The position numbers and the translations under genes were made by a program. Positions 1-11,600 of a stretch of 64,000 nucleotides of DNA are shown one piece after another (the first letter of the stretch is position 1; every line of letters begins with the position of its first letter). Below the pieces are notes generated by a model. That model saw nothing but the letters and a program-made list of their open reading frames with translations, had not been told where the DNA came from and did not search any database. This stretch comes from Diadophis punctatus similis (lineage: Eukaryota; Chordata; Lepidosauria; Squamata; Dipsadidae): the NCBI GenBank assembly GCA_023053685.1, contig JALIGW010000005.1, positions 26,182,501 to 26,246,500 on the forward strand. Reading direction: 5' to 3'.

Positions 1-237
1 TGCTCGCTTTTCTTCTGCTAGGGCTGTTCTTCTGTCCTCAGATATTTGGCAGCCTTGGTGGATCAGCATGCGCCATGTTGATCGATCTTGTGCCAGGGTT
101 TCCCAGGAGGTGGTGTCGATATCGAGGGACTTGAAGGAGGATTTCAATGAGTCTTTGTATTGCTTCCTTTGTCCCCCATGCGATCGCTTTCCTTTAGACA
201 GCTCACCATAGAGGAGCTGTTTAGGGATGCGATACAT
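1..237 (-). mobile_element. LINE reverse transcriptase C-terminal fragment
   Basis: Read on the minus strand, this stretch translates without a stop into a sequence beginning near YRIPKQLLYGELSKGKR and running through a Trp-rich tail. That is the type of C-terminal segment found in vertebrate LINE polyproteins. It is cut by the window edge, so its full length and family cannot be given. It is a dead fragment in an intron or flank of the SRCR gene. Confidence 0.55.
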
Positions 238-1180
238 CTATACTGAACTCTGCAAGGTGGAAAATTTTCCAAGGGCAAAGATTAGAATGAAGTTAACATC
301 AGGAGTAGGGAAGAGCAGATTTAACTGCCAATGATAATCCTGACACTATTGCACAAAGGCTAACAGTTTTATTATTTTATTATTTAATGGTGGCATTAAG
401 TACTTTTTTAAGACTTTGGATTTAAGAAGAGGAAATCCAGAAGGTAAACGTGTAAGTCTGCTGTACTTAGGATCCACTTGGTGAAGTTGTTACGGTAAAT
501 CCTTTGCATATGTTACCAATATAACAGTGGCATGACAGCAAAAACCCGAACTTGATTTTAATTGGGACAAGCAGATTTGGGGAACTATGGGTTTGCAAAA
601 CAGAAAAAAAAGGGGAGCAACAAGAAAGGGGGTGATTAGTGTATTTCCTCACTGCTGTTCTATTTATGCCCACAACATCAGGAGTCTTTATTTATTTTAA
701 TTAGTTTAATGACAAGTGAAAGTGATTAAAAATGGTGTTCAAATGACTGAGTTCCAGATGCAGCTGTAGCTTTCAAACAGAAGCATAGATGCCAAGCAGG
801 AATGGCTGGATGGGAGTGGATTCATTTCTTATATAATACAGATTCTCAAAATTAGTATTCCTTCTAAAAGCACCGATAAGGACTTAAATATGCATGAGCA
901 TGTAGTGTCCAGCCACCTTCTCATACAGAGCAAAAGTAGTATCAAATCTATGTCTACGTTCCACTGTTTCCAGACTGTGGGTGTATGGGCTGGCATGAAC
1001 AACGTTTCCTTCATTCATCCCAAAAGAAAGTAGTTATTTTACGAAGAATATATGCCTGTTAGACATTTTGACTACATTTGTTCTTCCTAACATCATGTAT
1101 CTGCATTTGCCAATAAAATGAAAAGTATAAAATATATCAGGTGCACCTGGTCTGTTAGTTAAAACCAATAATATAACAAC
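238..1180. other. No gene seen; AT-rich flank or intron
   Basis: No exon with splice sites, no RNA gene and no clear repeat is seen. Open frames here are short and have no recognisable protein features. It is probably intron of the SRCR gene, whose 5' end must lie left of the window. Confidence 0.5.
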
Positions 1181-1684
1181 GCCGCCCTGAGTCCTTAGGG
1201 CAGTGATGGCGAACCTATGGCACGGGTGCCACAGGTGGCACGCGGAGCCATATCTGCCGGCACGCAAGCCGTTGCCCTAGCTCAGCTCCCATGTGCATGT
1301 GCGTGCCCGCCAGCTGATCTTTGGCTCACGTGGAGGCTCTGGAAGGGCGATTTCGGCCTCCAGAGGGCCTCCAGGGTGGTAGGGGGAGCGTTTTTGCCCT
1401 TCCCAAGCTCCAAGAAAGCCTCTGGAGCCTGGGGAGGGCAAAAAATGGGCCCACCGGGCCCACTGGAAGTCGGGAAATGGGGGAGTGGGGGGTGTCATGC
1501 ACGCATGTGCAGGAGGGTGGGTCAAGTGAGGGGCTTTGAATTATGGGTGTGGGCACACACGCACGTGCAATAGTGCGCACGCGCGCTATTTTGGCACCCG
1601 AGGAAAAAAAGGTTCGCCATCACTGCCTTAGGGCGTAGGGCGGCATAGAAGAACCTCCAAATAAAATAAATAAATAAATAAAAA
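1181..1684 (+). mobile_element. LINE 3' tail split by a hAT element
   Basis: The two flanks of the hAT element (1181-1200 and 1626-1684) join into a GCCGCCC...GGGCGGCATAGAA motif followed by an (AATA)n tail. The same tail ends the LINE copies at 55.98-56.05 kb and 48.5-48.6 kb. The hAT element therefore landed in an older LINE tail. Confidence 0.7.
1201..1625 (+). mobile_element. hAT-type non-autonomous DNA transposon, family A
   Basis: The element begins CAGTGATGGCGAACCT and ends with the exact reverse complement of those 16 bases. It is flanked on both sides by the perfect 8-bp duplication CCTTAGGG (1193-1200 and 1626-1633). Eight-base duplications and CAGNG ends define the hAT superfamily. 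The interior is GC-rich and codes for nothing recognisable; open frames across it are chance. A second copy in the opposite orientation is at 40389-40812. Confidence 0.93.
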
Positions 1685-2619
1685 CTGAGCAATATAATAG
1701 AACATGATCTATCTCAGGTTCTCAATCTCCCTTGAACTTTAAGGACAGATTCAGGGTATCCAGATTTGGGGTACAAAACTAATCCTTCAACCCCACTAAT
1801 GGTAAAACCAATGTACCTTTTTGTATACCGTGAATTAAAGCGCTTAGAAATATAATAGTAGTATATTAAATATCACAGTTGAAATGTAGGGCTACTTTTG
1901 GACAGGGGCCACTGTTAACAGCGATAAATCAAAAGTAGTGTTGAACTGAACTTTTTTGCATGATAATTGGCTTGCAAACCTTATTTATCAGTAAAAGCTA
2001 TTTATTTCCATCTGATTCAATTTTTTTAAAAAAAAGATGGGAATCAGACTGCAATCCAAAAGGAATAAACCAATTGGATTTATTTCGGACTAATATATCT
2101 GATCTGGAGAAATTCAGGCAACCACGAGATGGCAGCAAGGAATGAGAGGTTTCTATATAGAGCATTTTAATTGCCATCATGGAGTTGGCCAGATATTTTT
2201 TTCACCTGGATGTGGTAGCTTTACAAATATAAATTTCTAGTTGAATTAGTGCAAGCACAAAATGTGACTATTGGGTTTTAGTAGGGTTTTTTGTTTTGTT
2301 TTATGACCCACTTTTAGAATAACTATAAATATGGCAAGGATACCTAACATTATATTAGTATAATAATGGATTGCTCTCCATTTTTTACATTGGACAGGTT
2401 ACTAAACGTAAAGATTTAGCTCCCCCTTGTGGAACTATGCCTTATGCCTTAATTTTGGGGAAACTAAATTTTGATTCTTTCAATCAACGTTCCTGCGTAG
2501 GAATTCAGTATTCTTTGTACAGTGCAATCAAAGGGTTTGTATGCATTTGGAAATTATTATCATAATAGCAATGATGGTGATGATTATTGTAATAATCTGC
2601 TTTTTAAATCTCAATTTAG
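1685..2619. other. Intron or flank with no recognised feature
   Basis: AT-rich sequence between the LINE tail and the first visible exon of the SRCR gene. No cysteine-rich exon, RNA gene or terminal inverted repeat is seen. The last bases form the polypyrimidine tract and AG acceptor at 2618-2619. Confidence 0.5.
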
Positions 2620-2658
2620 TGCCAGCTCTATCTACCACGGCGACATCTCCAACTCCAG
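2620..2658 (+). CDS. SRCR-interspersed linker exon (39 bp)
   Basis: The exon follows a pyrimidine-rich tract ending in AG and is followed by GTTAGT. Read in phase 1 it gives [13 protein letters not shown], a Thr/Ser/Pro-rich segment like the interdomain linkers of DMBT1, which are O-glycosylated stalks. The split glycine codon joins exactly to the next SRCR exon. Length 39 keeps the frame. Confidence 0.75.
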
Positions 2659-5600
2659 GTTAGTGTGACTGTATACAACACTAGGTTAGTCTGATGAAAT
2701 GTCAGACTAACTAAACTAAAAAAATTTTTTTAATCTTAGCATATATAAATCTTATATTTCATACCTTCTTATCTTTAGTAAAGCAAAATGACCGTCTAGG
2801 AAAAATGTGCTTTTTGCAAAGGCAAAATTTCCCTTTGAAAAACACTTAACTTTCTTTTACATCACATCCCCAACCACATATAATCAAAACCAATCACAGG
2901 AAGATTCTCATTTAGATATGGGGCAGAAATTAGTCTGATGCACATGCATAATTTTTCTATTATTTTGTATTTTTAATCTAATATACCTGTTCAAAATTGT
3001 ATTGTGAAAATTGTTTGTGAAAATTGAATTGCAATGCAATATTCTTATCCTATTTGTCGTGTCCATCAAATGTTTAGATTAAGGAAGCACATATTAAAAA
3101 GAATATATATTGATGCTAATGACATTCAAAAATGCTTTGTATTTGAGTAAATTTCTTGCAAAACATTATTGTTAATCAGAAATGCATGCAAAAATATGTA
3201 GAATAGAACTGTGCAATTGTAAAACATGAGAATTCAGCTTAGAATTAGATGTGAAACTTGGATGTTTGTCACAGAACATAAAGGAAAATAAAAATAAGAC
3301 ACTTCCAGGATAGCTTTGGAAAAGGAAGTACTTAAGTGGTTGGAATTTTCACTGAGTTTTCTACCACCCTTCCTTAAAAATAAATACATATAAATACCTA
3401 CCATTCTGCCATTTAAAACTCACTTTGCATTAAAATACTGTTTGAAGAAATTTTCAGTCTCAAGGTACTTATATGATAGTTTTCCAGATGCTGGCACTAT
3501 AATTCCCAGAATTCTCACACACCCAGAATCAGGGAAGTCTATTCTGTGAAATGAAAGAACTAAACCTACTCTATTTTATTCACTTCCAGATGTAAATAAT
3601 ACTAATCTGTTCACTCTGGTCTTGCATAGGACTGTCTCTCAGACTTGCTGGCACGTACAACTATTGTGAGGGACGCGTGGAAGTGTATTATGAAGGAGCC
3701 TGGGGTACTGTCTGCGGCAACAACTGGGATATAAAAGATGCTCAGGTCGTTTGCCAACAGTTAGGATGTGGGAATGCTGTAGAAGCCCTGCCCTGGCCTA
3801 AATTTGGCTCAGGCTCAGGCAAAATTGTCCTAAGTGACGTACAATGCAAAGGAGATGAATTTTTTCTGTGGGATTGTGAGAACCCTGGATGGGATGTGCA
3901 TAACTGCAATCATCGACAGGATGCTACCGTTCTCTGCACAGGTATGTGCGGGTTTTCTTAAGTCTTGATTTTTACGGGAAGTGTGGAATCAATATGATTA
4001 TTCACTAAATAGTACTGTAGAGAAGCGGCCTCCAACTTTTGGGCATGAGGGACAGGTTCTATGGAGAAAGGTTTTTCCATGGACCAGAAGGAGTGTGTTT
4101 TTGTGTGCTGCTTACATTGTTTACAAGGCCTGGTTGCTGGCACGCCACGGACCAGTGCAGGTCCACAGACTGGAGGTTGGAGGCCCCTGCTGTAGAAAGC
4201 ACTCATAGGATAAGATGGTTCCATAAGTACAGATATCTGTTTTATTTATTTATTTATTTATTTATTTAAATGGATTTATATGCCGCCCAACTCCCAGGGG
4301 ACTCTGGGCGGCTTTATTGTTTCTTGTCATTTCTTATCATGTTAGTTGCCCAAATCCATTAGACTGATAATCCATAAAACTTAAAATATCAAATCAAATC
4401 GACATCCTAAAGAAAACCTAACTTGTAAACAACACAAATCAAACAAAAAACACAATAATGCTGATATACTAACCCCAAGCCTAAGACCAAAGCCAGGTTT
4501 TAAAAGTTTTCTGGAACCCTAGAAGAAAGAAGGCAATCCTTATCTATTCTGTTTCAGAGGTTGGCGGCCAAGACAGAGGAGGAAATTATTCACTTGAACT
4601 TTCAAGGTGATCAAACTAGTCCTTCACTTACAATGGCAATTGGGACCAGAATTTCTGTCACAAAGTGGGGTGGTCATAAAGCATGACTGCATCACTTAGG
4701 GTGGGCAATTCCTGCAGTCCCAATTGCTGTTGTTAACAGAATCCCAGTGTAAAAAGTAGTGTCTTACCAAATTTACACTAAAGTATGCTAAATGTGGGTT
4801 TCCTCAAATGTCTATGCAACCATTTTAGTGGTATGTTTAGTTAATAATTCAAGATGAACTATGAGTCTGCAATAGAAAGAAGAAACAGAACAAGTACTTG
4901 AAGGCAAATCTTGAATGGCCCTTCCACATATTCCCTGTTGCATACTGTATGGTCTATTAGTTGTTGCATTTTTCATGATAGTTCCCATGGCATTGTTAAT
5001 ATTTGGATAACTGTGAACATATGGAAAGAGAGACTCGTGTGGGAAGTTCTGATAGTTTATCTGATAGTCCCCTAGGAAAGGCAGAAGCTTATTTGAGAAT
5101 GTCTGGTATAATCAAATTCTCCTTTGTGAAGGCAGCAATTCAAACATTGTTTGAGCAATTACTGATTAAATTCTAAGGAAGATGAAACTTTATTATATAA
5201 AATGGTCATTCTTAATTGTTCAGCTAATCAGTGTAGAACAATGCCATTCCACAACTCCAATGTCATTGACATTTTCCACTCTTTCAGTTGCTATGCAATC
5301 CAGAAATAAACTGTAGAAGAGTCTCAAACACTAATCATGTTAAGGTTAAAACATCAAGAGCAATCATGATATGCTCAATTTGCTCAATGCTGGCATCTGA
5401 TCTGAATTTGAAGACCATTCTAAACAGGTCCAGAGAACAAAACACAGGCAGGTCTCACTTAACACACCACAATAGGAACCAGCAACTCTGATACTAAACA
5501 ATGTGGTCACTGAATGAAACATTACATGACTGTGCCCAGTTTATAACGTCAGCTCTGCTTCAGTAATTAAGAGATTCGTCTGTGGTTGTTAAGTGCAACA

Positions 5601-8600
5601 TCATGTGATCATGACTTGCAACTTACTGTAGGCTTCCCCATTGGTTTTTGCTTGTCAGAAGCTGGCTGTGAACGTCACAAATACCAAGCATGTGATTGTG
5701 GGACACTGCAACCATTGTAAATGCATGCCAGTTGAGGAGCACCTGTATTGTCATCATGTGACTGCAGGGATGTTGTGATGGCCACATGTTTGAAGACCAG
5801 TGCCATGAGAATTCAAATGGTCACTGAACAAGGCAGTCATTAACCAAGAAGTATCTGTATTTTTTTCTCTTACTTATCTCATTTCCCCCAGTTCAGTTTA
5901 CTATTTGTGCTAAGCAGTGTCTTAAACAAATATCTTAAAATAAAAAAGTTTAAAATAAAAAAAGTTTAAACAACATCCATGTGGTAATGATTAATTAATC
6001 ATTAATGCTTTAATTTTATGAAAATTGTTTTTTTTACAGGTGAAAAGTATAAACCAGGTATGTACGTCTTCTCTTTCATTTTTATGAATATTTTTCATAT
6101 GATCTTGCTTAAAAATAATGTACCAAACTGTGGAGCATCCTATCAAAGCGAGTATCCTCCAGTTTTTTGGGATTTCATCACTACTGGTGGGAAATAGGTT
6201 GCAAAGGGTTACTTTGGGAATTTTTTTACATTAAAAGTCTTCACAATAATAGTGTTAATGATTCACAGTATGGAGTTTGGTATCAACTTTTGAATGCTTG
6301 TGATTTTGCAAGTTCTGTGGAACTAAGGCCACCATAAATTTTATAATTATAGTTCTTAGGGAAGATTATGAATAAAACCATAGATATTACTATGGATATG
6401 GTTAATTCAAAATTCTGAAATTCTATTCAGATAGGATTGTTCTACCTTGAAAAGTCAAAGTGCATTGCTCAGAACCAAATGAAGAAAGCAAACAAGCATG
6501 AAATTAACATGCCAGTGATAGAAGTCTGATGACAAAGTCATAACCAGAAACCAACATGGGTTTGGCAAAAACAGATCATGCTAGACAAAACTTATTTTAT
6601 TCTTTGACAAAGTGACAAATTAGTAAACCAGAAAAATGCTGTGAATATAATTTACTTGGACTTTAGTAAGGCATTTGATAAAGTAGACCACAACCTACTA
6701 CTTGATAAGATAGAAAAATCTGGATTAAACAGCATCACTACCAGATGGATTTGTAACTGGCTGACCAACCACACTCAATGTGCAGTCTTTAATGGAACTG
6801 CTTTTATATATGGAGGGAAGTATGCAATAAGGGAGCCCAAGGCTTTGTCTTAGGCCCAGTACTCTTTAATGATTTAGACGAGGGGATAGAAAGGGTGTAG
6901 TTTCTATATGAGGAATGAGGTATAGTACGTTGCTGCCAGCTTGGTGTAGATGACACCAAACTGGCAGGAATAACCAATACTCCAAAAGATAAGCTCAAGA
7001 TACAGAAGGAGTGCTTGTTGAGAATCATTCCAATATGAGCCAGGGTGCTGCAGCTGCCAAAAAAGCAAACACAATCCTAGGCTGTATTAACAGAATCAAG
7101 ATGAAGGAAAGTGTTAGTATCACTTTATAATGCCATGGTAAAACAGCACTTGGAATATTGCATTCAGTTTGGTGGTCGCTATGATATAAAAAAGATGTTG
7201 ATATTCTAGTCTAGAAAGAGTGCAGAGAAGAGCAACAAAGATGATTAAGGGACTAGACACTAAAACATAGGAAGAATGGTTGCAGGAACTGGGTATGTCT
7301 AGTTTAATAAAAATAAGGACTAGAGGTGATTTGATAGCAATATTCCGATATTTAAGGGGCTGCCACAATGAAGAGGGGCCAACTGAAGGCAGAACAAGAA
7401 GCAATGGATGGAAACTAATCAAGGAGATAACCAACCTAGAATTAAGGAGAAATTTACTGACAGTTAGACAATTAATCAATAGAACAATTTGTCTCCAGAA
7501 ATTGTGGATACTTCAACAGTGGAGGTTTTTAAGAAGAGACGAGACAACCATTTGTCTGAAATGGTATAGAGCTTCCTATTTGAGCAGGGGATTGGACTAG
7601 AAGACCTCCAAGGTCCCTTCCAACAATGTTATTCTGTTACTTCCAACTTCTAAAACAAAATCTATTTTTATGTGAACAAAAAAAGATGAATTTCAGCAAA
7701 TTCTTACAGAGGAAAGCTAGTAGTCTGCCATACCATTCGCAATAGCTAATGAAAAAGAAAAGAGCTACGGTTTAGCAGCAGCAGATGCAGTGATTCAGCA
7801 GACAAAAGTCCTATTTAGATCAATATAATTATAGAAAATGAAGACCCGGAATTTAAACAAAATTCTTAAAAGATCAACATTTGCATGACCTTTTACCATT
7901 GCAATTCACCAGCTGTTTTAGTTTTTGGTGAACATTGCACAACCTCAATCATGTGATGTTGTTAAATATTTGATTACCTGATCATATCTGAAGATGTTGA
8001 ACTTTATTGAGATAAAGAGGGAAATTGTTTTATTTGTTTGTGCATATGTGTGTGTTATCTATAGGCGTAGATGTAAATAGATTGCAGATTTAATAATCAC
8101 ATTTTATTATATCTTCCAGCTGGAACTGAAGGAGATGGTGAGTCTGTGTTTAGGGTCTTTTCTTTTAAACAAAACACAGTAGCTTTTAAAATATTTTGCA
8201 TGAAATGAATTTCTTTAAAACTTTCAGTAAACTATGAATGTACAAAGTTCAGCAAATGAAAAACCCCTGAATGTAATTAATATTTTAGTTCAGTTGATTC
8301 ATTCAGATAAAGATTGGAAGTCGGTTGCTTGTGACCTCATCCTGTAATTTTACTTCCCCCCCACCTAATTATTGTGACTCTCTATTCTCTAAAGAATAGG
8401 GTACTATGGTTTTATAACTTGACAAAACTTACTACTGTTTCTTAAAAGCAACTTAGAGAACTCACCCCTATTAAACTACATCTCTCTCTCTCTAGAGTAG
8501 CATGCATGACATACAAGAGATTGTTAAAGAGCTATTATTAAATATGAAAGAGTTCCACATTAAAAGCACAAAACTGTATTAAGTAGTACAAAATGTAAGA

Positions 8601-11600
8601 CCTGTGGGTCACATATGACTTGATGGAGTATCCAGTGAAGCACACAAATCCTGCAGTCTTTGAGACTTTCCAATCTTCTCTTTGGAGTCTTTGGTGGTCT
8701 CTGAGCTTGGATGAGCCCCAAGGACTCCACAATTCTGAGCTACAATACATGTATTTTCTTCTATTCTTCTCTTCCTCTCCTTCCCTGATGGCCTAACCCC
8801 TTTTGCTTTGCCTGTTACTCTATTTGTGGCCAATTCCTCTCTTTTATTTGCATCTGCCCAGCCCACCTTGTTTGGCCTTTCCTCATCCCTGGCTGCTTCT
8901 CTTCTAAGTTTCTCCATGCTACTTGTCTAGTCTTCCACCAGATTCTACCCAGTTTGCCTGTTCTCCTGAGGTCTTTTCACATCGCCTCTCCCTACCCATA
9001 CCTGACCTTTTCCAGACCTCCCATAATCCTGTAAACTTGTTGAAAAGGTTGCAACTTGTTTTCTATTTGCAACTTTAAAAAATAATAATAATAAAAGTCA
9101 CAATGACACTGAAGCTCTCTTTTAAAAATGATCACAGCCTTCCCGACTATAGGGAGTCCTCGACTTTCAACAGTTCGTTTTGTGACCATTCGAAGTTACA
9201 ACGGCATTGAAAAAAGTGACTTACGGCCGTTTTTCACACTTACGATCATATGGCATCTCTATGGCCATATGATCAAAATTCAGACGCTTGGCAACTGAGT
9301 CATAGTTACGATGGTTGTAATGTCCCGAGGTCTTGTGATCCCCTTTTGCGACCTTCTGACAAGCAAAGGCAATGGGGAAGCCAGACTTATTTAACAACCG
9401 TGTTACTAATTTAACGATTACAGTGATTCATTTAACAACCAAGAAAGAAAGGCAAGAAAGGTCATAAAATGGAACAAAATGTACTTAACAACTGTTTCAT
9501 TTAGCAAGAGAAATTTTGGGCTCAATTGTGGTTGTAAGTCGAGGACTACCTGGATTGACCAAAATGCAGCTCCCATCATTCCCCTCTTTTTGATGGGGAA
9601 ACAGATGAAAAACAAAGCCTTAACTTATGCGTTTCTCTTAAATTTTGAAAATATGTCTATAATCAGCTGTGCTGACAGCAATCATTTTTGCCTTTTCCCC
9701 CCCTCTGCTAAAGTGGTGTTTCTGCAGCTGGTGGGTGGCCCAAACCGATGTGCTGGTCGTGTTGATGTCACTTTTTTTGGCAACTGGAGACATGTGGTTT
9801 GCAGTGAAGATTGGGACATAAGAGATGCTCAGGTTGTCTGCAATGAACTGTACTGTGGCCATGCTCTTGCTGCCTTGAGCGACGGCTCTTTTGGTAAAGG
9901 GAACAGCGGCCCTTTGATGACTAAAGTAGATTGCTCTGGGTCGGAATCTATTTTAATGTCATGCCAATATGAGTATCGTCCTGCTACATGTGGAAATTAC
10001 AACGATGCTGCTGTTATATGCTCTGGTAGGTATTTTATTCTGCTTTATGAAAATTGTCAGATATATTTTGCACGTCATCCTTCTCTTTCAGGAGATTTTG
10101 CATTGTTTTTTTTTATTCAAAAAGTTTTATTAGTACAAAATTACATAGATAATAGCTAAATATTGAATAGAAAGTACAAACATTTTTTTATTTTTCTCCC
10201 CCCTAACCCACCCCCCTTCCCTCCCCCCCCTCCCCCCCGGACTTCCCAGAGAGCATACAGGGCATAATATCAATTAAATAAATTTAAATTAAGTTGATTA
10301 AAAAAAAACCTTGTTGGATTTCCACATTATTTTTTGAAAACTTCAACTCCAAATTGTGCACTGATAATATATCGTCTATGTATAAAGTAATAAAGATACA
10401 AAAAAATTAACAATACAAGAAAAATACAAGAAAAACAAAAATAAGATAAAAAAGAAAAAAAAGAAGAAAATGGGCAAACAAAAAACTTCCTTCCTCCTCC
10501 TTTCAATCCTCTACCCTACGCAACATTTCCTCAACATTAAATAAAACTTAAATGAATATTGCATAAATAATAACTAAATATAAAATACAAGAATCTTAAA
10601 CTAATATTATTAACATAATATTACCATACATCAAATTAATAGCTTCAAAAAAGTTCTAAATTTTTTAAGAAATATTAATAATAAAAATTGTTTAGTCAAG
10701 TTATTTATTTATAAATTTAATAATAATAATAACAACAGAGTTGGAAGGGACCTTGGAGGTCTTCTAGTTTATTATTATAAATTATTCATAGTGCATAGCT
10801 CATCATCATGCATCGTCTTGAAACTATTGAGCATATCAGTTAGTAAGATTCAACATTTCATTTACTAAATGGTGTATGCAGAAAGGTTAAAAATAACTTC
10901 AAAAATAATCTCTTTTTTGGTAACTTTTAAAATGTGATTTAGTTTTAAGCAAAGCTTCATGAATTACTAGTAGCTCTGCTTCCTTTGGCGCATGCATTCA
11001 GCTGCAATTTAATTTTTTCCATCAACAATTCTCTTTGTTTAGAATTGATCATAGATTCATTGGCAATGACCTTCTGTTAATATCTAATCAGAGTTCTCTA
11101 GAGATGGATCAGAAAAAGGGTTTTGTTTAGGGGTGAAATTCAAAAATTTTCCCTACCAGTTCTGTGGGCGTGGGTGGGTGTGGGAGGTCAAGGTCCAAGG
11201 ATATTGCAAAATCTCCATTCCCACCCCACTCTGGGGCCAGCCAGAGGTGGTATTTGCCGATTCTCTGAACTACTCAAAATTTCCGCTACCGGTTTTCCAG
11301 AACCTGTTAGAACCTGCTGGATTTCACCCCTGCTGAGTTTTTGTTCAATGTAATGGTCCTTAATGTGTACCTATCTAGTCCACAGAAAGAGTTCTCTGTA
11401 GTTTTTTGCTCCACGAGTATTGAGTCAAAATACATGGAATCAATGGAATCATACTGAGAGCATGATAGAAGTTCCTGTCCACAGATCTTTCTCAAATTAA
11501 TATCAATTTTCAGGTTTTGCACATTAAGCCCCAAGGGCAGCTATTTGTGATAACAATTTGAACAACACTTCTTTTTTTTTTTAGCTGGAATCTCAGAAAA

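Noticed and set aside
1217..1580. Overlapping frames up to 118 codons on both strands
   Set aside because: They lie fully inside a hAT MITE with GC-rich sequence; stop codons are rare by composition.
9479..9713. Upstream extension of the second SRCR frame
   Set aside because: It translates the end of repeat family D and the intron; the exon starts after the CTAAAG acceptor at 9713, in the phase shared by all other exons.
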